This document shows positions 1 through 5,738 of a DNA stretch of 8,015 nucleotides, one piece after another. Made by a program: the position numbers and the translations under genes. Source of the stretch: Treponema sp. (lineage in GTDB: Bacteria; Spirochaetota; Spirochaetia; Treponematales; Breznakiellaceae); contig JAITLF010000278.1 in the NCBI GenBank assembly GCA_031278025.1, positions 1 to 8,015 of the forward strand, read 5' to 3'. Below the pieces are notes generated by a model. That model saw nothing but the letters and a program-made list of their open reading frames with translations, was not told where the DNA came from and searched no databases. The stretch's first letter is position 1. Every line of letters starts with the position of its first letter.

Positions 1-970
1 TTAGCTCCCCCCAGCGCCCGTCGGTAATCCAGACGCTTTCCAGGCCCATATTGCGGACAAAGGCGTTGTTGCCGAACCAGCCCCCTCCGGGCAGTTTGAC
101 GCTTTTCATCGCGCCGTTGCCGCCGGCCCTGAAGAACGCATAGTCCCGAATCGTAAGCAACGGCACGTCAATGGCGCTGAGATCAAGGGTGGTAGTGCCG
201 TTTGAACCCCGCAGGTTTGCCGAATAAAGGAAGGCGTAATCGCCAATGTACGACAGCTTTGTACAGCCGTCAAACGAGATGTCCGTCAACGCGGTGTTAT
301 TGAAGGAAGCCGCCGCGAATGCGTAGGAATTAATGGTGGTAAGATTGCCGCAGCCCGCGAAGCTGACTTTTTGCAGGCCCTGCAAATCATAGAAAAGATA
401 ATCCCCGACCGCTACAATGGCGGCGGGCATAACGATAGACAGGATTTGATTCCTGTGAGGCCGTACCGCATTCAGATTTACCTCCGCGAGGGCGTCAGCA
501 TTCTCGCCGATATCGGTAGTGTCCAGGAAGAAGGGAACCCCGTCTCCGCCGCTGTCAAGGCCGGTCCAGCCCGATGCGGAAAAATCATAATGTACATAGA
601 TGTTATCCGCACCGATTGCCGTAAAGAGGCCGTTCACGGGGTCGGTTCCCGTAATCTGGAAACTTTCGACCGTCGTGTCTATCTCGGCGGAAAGACCGGC
701 AAAGTCAAACCCCGCCGCCAGTGTTACCGTTGCCTCGATTTTGTCGTCCGGGCTGTATTTCTCCGCCAACCCCGCGAAACCGGAGGCCAGCGCCGCCGCA
801 TTGCTAACCGTCAGTTTTTCGTAAATTGCCGCAGCCTGTCCTCCGTCTTTCCCGTCGTTCCCATCCTTTCCGTCAGCGCCGGTCAGCATATCGCAGGATG
901 AAAACACCATTACGAAACAGAGCAACGCCGCCGCTCCAATCCTTAGAACCATACAACTTTTTCGTTTCAT
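1..970 (-). CDS. BspA-like leucine-rich-repeat lipoprotein with collagen-like linker (C-terminus outside window)
   Basis: A frame open from ATG at 970 to the window edge gives 323 residues with no stop, so the C-terminus is missing. The start has a strong Shine-Dalgarno AGGAGGA at 975-981, four bases upstream. The N-terminus is a lipoprotein signal: basic MKRK, a hydrophobic stretch, then FSSC with the lipid-modified Cys at residue 26. A short collagen-like run of Gly-X-Asp triplets follows (residues 31-44, GADGKDGNDGKDGG). Residues 50-170 form a region I do not recognise. From about 177 on there are repeats of the LRR_5/BspA type, with units built around 'GDYLFYDLQGLQKVSF', 'NSYAFAAASFNNTALTDISF', 'GDYAFLYSANL' and 'NAFVRNMGLESVWI'. 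Family knowledge: such proteins are surface adhesins or ligand binders in treponemes and Bacteroidetes. It is the third gene of the porin/GH18 group, 113 bp after the GH18 stop, so a role in surface attachment or glycan binding is inferred. The ligand is unknown. Confidence 0.85.
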   Translation of the reverse strand, partial: MKRKSCMVLRIGAAALLCFVMVFSSCDMLTGADGKDGNDGKDGGQAAAIYEKLTVSNAAALASGFAGLAEKYSPDDKIEATVTLAAGFDFAGLSAEIDTTVESFQITGTDPVNGLFTAIGADNIYVHYDFSASGWTGLDSGGDGVPFFLDTTDIGENADALAEVNLNAVRPHRNQILSIVMPAAIVAVGDYLFYDLQGLQKVSFAGCGNLTTINSYAFAAASFNNTALTDISFDGCTKLSYIGDYAFLYSANLRGSNGTTTLDLSAIDVPLLTIRDYAFFRAGGNGAMKSVKLPGGGWFGNNAFVRNMGLESVWITDGRWGEL

Positions 971-998
971 AAAATCCTCCTGAACTATTTCCTCCGCA

Positions 999-1073
999 CC
1001 GGACACTGTCCGGCTTGCGCGGATAGATCCTCCGGTATTGCGCCTTCAAGAAACGGTAGAGCCAACAGGCTCT
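999..1073 (-). promoter_or_regulatory. Two small hairpins in the gap between the GH18 gene and the LRR lipoprotein gene
   Basis: The 113-bp gap holds two perfect inverted repeats. One is AGAGCC-AACA-GGCTCT (1058-1073, six-base arms, four-base loop), just after the GH18 stop in the direction of transcription. The other is CCGGAC-ACT-GTCCGG (999-1013, six-base arms, three-base loop), ending about 28 bases before the LRR start codon. Neither is followed by a T run on the minus strand, so they are not convincing intrinsic terminators. They could be RNA processing or stability hairpins that set different expression levels for the two genes, or the second could be an operator. No clear promoter is seen in the gap, so read-through from the GH18 gene is likely. 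Confidence 0.35.
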
Positions 1074-1083
1074 TAAAGTTCCC

Positions 1084-2367
1084 TCAGCGCCCCCCGTACA
1101 GTACCGCCGGGCCGCTTTCCCGTGATACTTCGGGCCCCAGATTTTCATCCCGCGGCCCGTAAATCCACTTCGAGGCAAGGGACAGTTTCGCGGCGGTCTC
1201 GTCATTTTCTTCCGTCAAATTGGTAAAGTAGATAAGGCCGTAGGCGTAACCCGCGTCATAGTCCCCCTGCCCCGCGTCATAACCCTGGTTTCCCCAGCCG
1301 AAACGCCTGCCGAAATACGCCAACTCGTCATCCGTTACCGTTGAAAGGTCTATGATGCCCGGCGCGTAAAACATGTGGGTTACGAAATTCTGCATGACCG
1401 AATATCCTGTCCCCTCCCAGCCGAAGCGGTTGTCATTAAACGGCGGGAGGGTCGTGTTTACGTAGTAGTTCACCTGGTCGGTTACGGAAATAAATTCCAT
1501 GAGCGGACGGTGATAATCCCGAATCCACTGATCCATGTAGTTCATCATCCCTTCGCCGCCTGCAAAGCCGGTCTCGCGGATAATGATTGGGTTGTCCCCG
1601 TAAGCGCCTATGATTGCCGCCGTGGTCCCCGTGTAGTGTTCCTGGCGGCGAAAGTAGGTTAGAAAAGCCGAGTAATTTAACGCGCCGGTTTTCCAGTAGT
1701 CCAGGACTTCCGCAACGCTTTCTACGCTCACGGTACTTCCGTCATCCGGTACGCCGTCCTTCTCGTCGGTTTCGGGGTCATAGTATTGCGCGGCCCCCAG
1801 ATAGGGATAGGCCCCGTCTCCCCCGTCCTCGTCGTTAAACTCAATGCCGTTCAAGCCGTACCTGTCCAGCGTGTCTTTTATCGTTTTTGCAAAGATTTCC
1901 CTATAATTGTAGGGCAGGTTGGCAAAGGAAATACCGCCTCCGCCATTGCTTACCCCCAGCAGGACTTTGATGCCCTTGGCCTGAAGCGGCGCGATTGTTG
2001 TGGATTTGGCATCCAGCATTGATTTGACGCCGCTCAAGTCAAGGCCAAAGATGAGCTTGCTGCCGTCCCTGGTTACCGTCATCCTTGCCCAGGCGAGTAC
2101 CACATAATCAAAAAAATAGGGGCCGTAGGCGTTATCCAGCCGGTAATTCAAGGCAAGCAAGGGGTTCTGGGTTCCCGTAACCGCAAGAACAACCTTTGCC
2201 CTGATTTCTTCTCCGGTGGTATTATAGATGGCCTTGTCGGTTATACCCGGCGCATACGTCCAGGGTAGCTCCGTCATATCCGTAGCTTCGGGGCAACCCG
2301 TCAAAGACACCGCCGTTAGAACCGCGCACACAAACCGTATCATCAGTCTAGTATCTTTATGTTCCAT
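1084..2367 (-). CDS. EndoH-like GH18-family lipoprotein with degenerate catalytic motif
   Basis: 427 aa. The start at 2367 is chosen because GGGGAGG (2373-2379) lies five bases upstream and it begins a good lipoprotein signal: MEHKDTRLMIR, a hydrophobic run, then LTGC with Cys at residue 25. The ATG at 2394 overlaps the upstream gene and has no such site. The mature part matches the GH18 endo-beta-N-acetylglucosaminidase barrel: 'GPYFFDYVVLAWARM' (about 82-96), 'KVLLGVSNGGGGISFANL' (134-151), the motif strand 'YGLNGIEFNDED' (170-181), 'DQVNYYV' near the site of the usual substrate-binding strand, and 'YGLIYFTNL' near the C-terminus. Family knowledge: EndoH-type enzymes cut between the two core GlcNAc residues of N-glycans, using DGxDxDxE. 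Here D, D and D are replaced by N173, E176 and N178; only E180 (the proton donor position) remains. It may be weakly active, act on another substrate, or be a glycan-binding protein. It lies 20 bp after the porin gene and is probably co-transcribed. Confidence 0.82.
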   Translation of the reverse strand: MEHKDTRLMIRFVCAVLTAVSLTGCPEATDMTELPWTYAPGITDKAIYNTTGEEIRAKVVLAVTGTQNPLLALNYRLDNAYGPYFFDYVVLAWARMTVTRDGSKLIFGLDLSGVKSMLDAKSTTIAPLQAKGIKVLLGVSNGGGGISFANLPYNYREIFAKTIKDTLDRYGLNGIEFNDEDGGDGAYPYLGAAQYYDPETDEKDGVPDDGSTVSVESVAEVLDYWKTGALNYSAFLTYFRRQEHYTGTTAAIIGAYGDNPIIIRETGFAGGEGMMNYMDQWIRDYHRPLMEFISVTDQVNYYVNTTLPPFNDNRFGWEGTGYSVMQNFVTHMFYAPGIIDLSTVTDDELAYFGRRFGWGNQGYDAGQGDYDAGYAYGLIYFTNLTEENDETAAKLSLASKWIYGPRDENLGPEVSRESGPAVLYGGR

Positions 2368-2387
2368 AACTTCCTCCCCAAGACCCC

Positions 2388-3976
2388 TCACCATGCCATA
2401 TTGATGCCCACCGGGATAGCAAACGCCATCTGATGGTCTGTTGTTTCATACGCATCTCCGGGCATCTTCATGGAATCAACAAAATATTCCTTTGATTGCC
2501 CGGTCAAATCTTTTGAGCGTGTGGTTATCAAATCCTGAAAACGCAGCCCCGCAAATACGGACACATGGTCTGAAAAGTAATATTTCACCTGAAGGTCCAG
2601 TTTTAGTTCATCTCTGGAAAACGTGTATTGCTGTTCAATAATGCTTGACACAGCCTCGTCAATACGAAGCAGGTTTCTCCCATAAAACGCCAGCATAACT
2701 TTCCGGTCCTTAATTTTTGCAATGTCGTACTCAACACCCATACCGTTCCACAGGAAGAAGTGCTGAACCTCGGCGTAATTCTTCCCGTCGGCACGATAGT
2801 TGTAGTTGAGGGTCCACGCGGCGTTGGTAACGTCAAACACGCTGTAGTTTTTATCCGTATAGATAGTCATGGAGTTATCTGTCCTCACCCTCAGTTTCCC
2901 GCCCAACAGCCCGTTGTAGCGGGCATTAAGGTTTACCGCGTGTTTCCAGATAAGCGGGAACGTTGTTTCGAGGCTGCCGATAGCGCTGTAATGCTCATCA
3001 AGGTATTGGGTAACATGAGCGGAATAGCCCAGGGTTACCCCCAAACCGTTGATAGGCGTAACCGTGCCGAAAACACCGCCCCGGTGTATCCACCTTTCCG
3101 CATCCGCCGCGGCAGGGACAATAACCCCTTCCGAATCCCAGCCGTATTTACTTGCGGCCTGGTCATATTCGATGATGTACGAGGCGTTTACCCTGGCGAG
3201 ATCCCCTGCGGCATAGCCTATCCTGCCGCCCGCTTGGTAACTCAGATCTTCCGTATCGCCGTATTCATTCACGGTGTTGGGCTTGGGCGTTTGGGTCTTC
3301 TGAGGCGTCGCGGCATAATCACTCGCCGCCAGGTCAAAGCTCCAGCCTTTGAAAAAACCGGCCAGCCCTATTCCGTTCCCCAGGGTGATATTGTCCGGGT
3401 TTTCGTGTACCTGCCAGTCTTTGACCGTCGTACCGCCGGTATATATCCTAAGCCCCGGATCGGCACCCAGGGGATCCGCATAGGTAAAGTCGTTGTCGTT
3501 GCCGGCAATGATTTTAAGGTAACTATCCTCGGCGCCGAATTTTACCCAGCCCTGCACCGCTCCGAAATTGACGATATTTGATTTTTTGAAGGTATATTTT
3601 CCGCCGAACCAGGATGATTGATACCCCATGGATATAGTAGAGTCATCACTCAACCAGTCCATGTTGGAAAACGGAAACGAGGCAGCCTGTGTATTCTGAT
3701 TGGTCGGCATTTTACGCAACGACGAGTATCCGTAGTTGGTTTTATCCAGCCGGTACGCATCGGCGTATAACGCCAAATTGAAGGTAAACTCCGGGACGGC
3801 CTTTACCACGGGCGCGGCGGCCTGTTCCCCGGGGGGGGTATCCTCAGCGGATAATCCCCCCCCCCCCCCCCCCCTAAACTAAAACCCAAGCAGAGCGCGA
3901 TAAAAGGCACACTTTTCACGAGATTCTTCGCGTCCTTCCGGTTGATGCCATTGTTTATAGCCCGGGTCCTTTTCAT
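2388..3976 (-). CDS. Porin-like outer-membrane beta-barrel protein, out of frame at a poly-G tract (phase-variable candidate)
   Basis: The barrel part is open from 3809 to the stop at 2388 (473 codons). It is rich in alternating polar/hydrophobic strands with aromatic girdles ('NLALYADAYRL', 'GLAGFFKGWSFDLAASDY', 'VSVFAGLRFQDLI') and ends in 'FAIPVGINMAW', a C-terminal aromatic residue as in BAM-inserted porins. It has no signal peptide of its own. Upstream, ATG at 3976 (AAGG eight bases before it) opens a basic N-region and a hydrophobic core 'VPFIALCLGFSL' that runs into 19 G. With 19 G the frame ends at TAA 3803-3805 after 57 residues. With 17 or 20 G it continues through 'LSAEDTPPGEQAAAP' into the barrel, giving 528 or 529 aa with likely cleavage after LSA. 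GTG at 3919 is an alternative start ('MKSVPFIALCL'). The specific porin family is not recognised. Inferred role: outer-membrane uptake of oligosaccharides for the neighbouring genes. A miscounted homopolymer is an alternative explanation for the frameshift. Confidence 0.8.
3831..3863. repeat. Inverted repeat enclosing one end of the poly-G tract
   Basis: On the plus strand, eight G (3831-3838), then TATCC (3839-3843), TCAGC as loop (3844-3848), GGATA (3849-3853), a two-base AT bulge (3854-3855) and C from 3856. This folds into a hairpin of 8 + 5 base pairs. The long tract can thus pair with a second, eight-base C/G run inside the same coding region (Thr-Pro-Pro codons on the minus strand). 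The structure could stall polymerase and favour slippage, or affect translation of the mRNA near its 5' end. Confidence 0.6.
3856..3874 (-). repeat. Poly-G tract of 19 (C on plus strand) within the porin signal-peptide coding region
   Basis: A pure run of 19 C on the plus strand, read as G on the coding strand, starts exactly at codon 35 of the frame from ATG 3976. Only lengths equal to 2 modulo 3 (17, 20) join the signal peptide to the barrel. 19 gives a 57-residue peptide and 18 a 43-residue peptide ending in IIR. Poly-G tracts of this kind change length by slipped-strand mispairing, and they control outer-membrane protein genes in Treponema pallidum (tpr genes) and other host-associated bacteria. 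The tract encodes only glycines between the hydrophobic core and the cleavage site, where variation of one residue should be tolerated. Confidence 0.9.
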
Positions 3977-4011
3977 GTTCAAAACCTTCGTATTAAAAAA
4001 TTTCTTAACCG

Positions 4012-4071
4012 ATTCTATTTTCTCTCTATCACTATCGCCGTCTATGCACCGTTATAGTCTATCACCGTTAT
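4012..4071 (-). promoter_or_regulatory. Possible porin promoter with spaced direct repeats upstream
   Basis: Two near-identical copies, GTCTATGCACCGTTAT (4040-4055) and GTCTATCACCGTTAT (4057-4071), differ by one G and start 17 bp apart. Two partial copies beginning CTATC (4026 and 4032) lie next to them on the porin side. On the minus strand a -10-like TAGAAT (plus positions 4012-4017) would start a transcript near 4004, about 28 bases before the ATG. No good -35 box is found at the right distance; the repeats occupy that place instead. This pattern fits an activator-dependent promoter with two protein-binding repeats. The call rests on spacing and repeat similarity only. Confidence 0.3.
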
Positions 4072-4189
4072 TTAAAATCCCGCAACAATTATTTTTGATG
4101 GTGATGGCTATTTGCATAGTTCCATTTTACCATCTTCCCGCCACCTTGCCTTCTTTAATCATACTTTCTGCATCGCTACCCAAAAAAGA

Positions 4190-4273
4190 AGAGTTTCCTG
4201 TCAGGAAACCGGGGTTTCTGATCAACAAATCGGGGTTTCTGATCGAAAAACCCGGGTTTCCTGGAATTATGCC
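4190..4273. repeat. Four tandem units of 21 bp
   Basis: Units start at 4190, 4211, 4232 and 4253. The two middle units share an identical 13-base core, GGGGTTTCTGATC. The first (AGAGTTTCCTGTC) and last (CGGGTTTCCTGG) are diverged. The first unit also contains the palindrome GTTTCCTG-T-CAGGAAAC (4193-4209). Because the unit is seven codons long, every frame through it reads as a heptapeptide repeat (for example KPGFLIN on the plus strand), which produces deceptive open frames. Function unknown: it may be a minisatellite or a copy of an interspersed intergenic repeat. Confidence 0.75.
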
Positions 4274-4299
4274 AAACTTGGACGGCGACTCTGCCTGCT

Positions 4300-4378
4300 C
4301 CCCGCGGGGATATGCCCCGCACCCCGCCGGGGGGTTTCGAACCCCCCGGACCTCCCATAAAAATGGTGGGGGGTCCGG
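4300..4378 (-). terminator. Cluster of GC-rich hairpins downstream of the fucosidase gene (possible transcript end)
   Basis: Three inverted repeats in under 80 bp: GCGGGG/CCCCGC around a five-base loop (4304-4320); CCGGGGGGTT-TCG-AACCCCCCGG (4327-4349, ten-base perfect arms); and CCGGACC/GGTCCGG (4346-4352 with 4372-4378) continued by CCCAT/ATGG around an A-rich loop. The second and third share bases 4346-4349, so they cannot both form fully. They lie 50-130 bases past the fucosidase stop in its direction of transcription, where a terminator is expected. No T run follows on the minus strand, so a standard intrinsic terminator is not shown. A REP-like palindromic element or a 3'-end stability structure is equally possible. 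Confidence 0.4.
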
Positions 4379-4427
4379 AGGCGGCACCCCCGGCGGCAAT
4401 CCCGAAATCCGTAATTGTTATGATTTT

Positions 4428-5738
4428 TTAGTTATAGGTTTGACCGAAAAGCAGGGGCGCCGTCTTTGGAAACCCGATGTACTCAGGCTCCTCCTCAAAT
4501 TCCAGGGCAATAATGGTAACTCCCGCCAGCGTATCCCGGTCATCCCACGGCAAATTCCGGAAAACGATCCGGTACTTTTCCTGCGTAAAGGGCAACGCCT
4601 TACCGCCGGCAAGTATCCTGGCGGATTTCAGCCGGCCCACCAAGCCGGATATGATGATCTCCCCGTTTGGCGGCCATATCCACTGCCATGCGTAGATGGT
4701 GCTTCCTTTCCGGCTCAGGCTTTGGAGCATACCTCCTACACCCCACAGACCCCGGCCCGTGGTAACGTTGAACGTATCCATGACGCCGTACAGGGCCTCC
4801 CCGTTTTGTTCCAGCCACTTGCCCAGGGTGGTTAACGGCTCAACCGCCTCGACCGGAACCGAGCCGTCGCTCCGGGGGCCTATGTTGAGGAGCAGGTTCC
4901 CCCGGTCCTTGGCGCAGATCGAAAGCATCCTGAGGATCTGCGGGGCGTTTACGGCGTAAGGATCCGCCTGTCGGGAATCAATATAGCCCCAGGAAAGGCC
5001 GTTAAAGGTCATACAGGCTTCCCAGTCCCGCTTGCCCTCAGGAGTTACGCTTTCCTCCGGCGTGCCGTAGTCTTCTTCAAGGTGGCTCCGATTATTGATG
5101 ATGATGCCGGGCTGTAAGGAGCGGAGGCGCTGGTTCATCTCCACCGTGTTCCAGCCGTCGTAACTGCGCAGGGGCCAGTCCCCGTCATACCAGAGTATGT
5201 CGATTTTGCCGTAATTGCTCAGAAGTTCTTCGTTCAAGGCGAAAATATAGTCCGTAAGCCGTTTCCGGGCCGCGCTGTCGTACGCGGCGGCCCCGCCGTC
5301 AGGGTGATGCCAGTCCATAAGGGAGGAGTAAAAGCCCACCCTCAAGCCCTCATCCCGGCAGGCTTCAACGTATTCCGCCACGATGTCCCGCTTGGGGCCG
5401 TAGTTGACGCTGTTATAGGGATTCGCTTTGGAATCCCAGAGGCTGAAGCCTTCGTGGTGCCGGGTGGTGAGCACCATGTATTTCATGCCGGCGGCTTTGG
5501 CCAGCTTTGCCCATTCGCGGGGCGCGCCGGGCCTGGGCAGGAACCGGTCCGCCAGCTTCTCGTATTCTTCCACGGGCCAGATTTCGTGGGCCATGGCCCA
5601 TTCATGGCGGCCCAGAACCGAGTAAAGCCCGAAATGAACAAACATGCCGAAACGGGCCTCCCGCCACCAGGCCATGCGCCGGTTACGGGTCTTCGCGGTT
5701 TCCGCCTCGTAATCGGCTTTTGAAACAAGGTGCATCAT
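4428..5738 (-). CDS. GH29 alpha-L-fucosidase, cytoplasmic
   Basis: 436 aa. Retaining glycosidase that releases alpha-linked L-fucose from oligosaccharides. GH29 signatures in order: 'RFGMFVHFGLYSV' (29-41, substrate-binding His35), 'YMVLTTRHHEGFSLWDS' (87-103), 'VGFYSSLMDWHHPD' (134-147), 'IDILWYDGDW' (179-188, with D185 at the nucleophile position), 'INNR' (214-217), 'DYGTPEES' (223-230), 'FNGLSWGY' (245-252) and 'KDRGNLLLNIGPRSDGSVP' (277-295). After that comes the usual small beta-rich C-terminal domain. The length is normal for the compact bacterial type. There is no signal peptide or lipobox, so it should work on imported fucosylated oligosaccharides in the cytoplasm. The start at 5738 overlaps the galE stop as ATGA, with GGAG (5746-5749) seven bases upstream; a second ATG follows directly at 5735. 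Tight coupling makes it the last gene of the galE operon. Linkage preference (alpha-1,2/3/4/6) cannot be read from the sequence. Confidence 0.95.
   Translation of the reverse strand: MMHLVSKADYEAETAKTRNRRMAWWREARFGMFVHFGLYSVLGRHEWAMAHEIWPVEEYEKLADRFLPRPGAPREWAKLAKAAGMKYMVLTTRHHEGFSLWDSKANPYNSVNYGPKRDIVAEYVEACRDEGLRVGFYSSLMDWHHPDGGAAAYDSAARKRLTDYIFALNEELLSNYGKIDILWYDGDWPLRSYDGWNTVEMNQRLRSLQPGIIINNRSHLEEDYGTPEESVTPEGKRDWEACMTFNGLSWGYIDSRQADPYAVNAPQILRMLSICAKDRGNLLLNIGPRSDGSVPVEAVEPLTTLGKWLEQNGEALYGVMDTFNVTTGRGLWGVGGMLQSLSRKGSTIYAWQWIWPPNGEIIISGLVGRLKSARILAGGKALPFTQEKYRIVFRNLPWDDRDTLAGVTIIALEFEEEPEYIGFPKTAPLLFGQTYN

Larger units (their letters stand above)
3977..4427. other. Gene-free region between the fucosidase gene and the porin gene
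   Basis: About 450 bp with no gene I can support. From the porin side outward it holds an AT-rich leader (3977-4020), spaced direct repeats (4026-4071), an AT-rich stretch (4072-4190), four 21-bp tandem repeats (4190-4273) and a cluster of GC-rich hairpins (4300-4378), then AT-rich sequence up to the fucosidase stop. The porin promoter should lie here, and the fucosidase transcript should end here. A plus-strand open frame crosses the region and runs on into antisense fucosidase sequence. It has no Shine-Dalgarno, and its repeats follow from the 21-bp period being a multiple of three, so it is not called. Confidence 0.7.

Noticed and set aside
371..901. Plus-strand open frame of 176 codons opposite the LRR lipoprotein
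   Set aside because: Antisense shadow. The minus-strand reading has a strong Shine-Dalgarno, lipobox and LRR repeats.
873..1205. Minus-strand frame of 110 codons spanning the GH18-LRR gap
   Set aside because: It overlaps both flanking genes in another frame, and the peptide is rich in Arg, Gly and Tyr with no motif. It is not needed to explain the 113-bp gap.
2368..2394. ATG at 2394 as start of the GH18 gene
   Set aside because: It would overlap the barrel stop and place nine polar/acidic residues before the signal peptide. The ATG at 2367 has GGGGAGG at ideal distance.
2760..3581. Plus-strand open frame of 273 codons opposite the barrel gene
   Set aside because: Composition is what is expected from the antisense of a beta-barrel gene, with no recognisable motif and no sensible ribosome-binding site. 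The minus-strand frame has the barrel pattern and C-terminal aromatic residue.
4190..4273. CRISPR array
   Set aside because: Four units with period 21, diverged ends and no unique spacers of 30 bases or more; no cas genes in the window.
4327..4349. tRNA-like T-arm on the minus strand (GGTTCGAAACC within G/C arms)
   Set aside because: No matching acceptor, D-arm or anticodon arm can be built from the surrounding sequence; it is explained by the hairpin palindrome.
3942..4835. Plus-strand open frame of 297 codons across the gene-free region into antisense fucosidase
   Set aside because: No Shine-Dalgarno, no family resemblance, and more than 400 bases are antisense to a clear GH29 gene. Its heptapeptide repeats come from the 21-bp DNA repeat.
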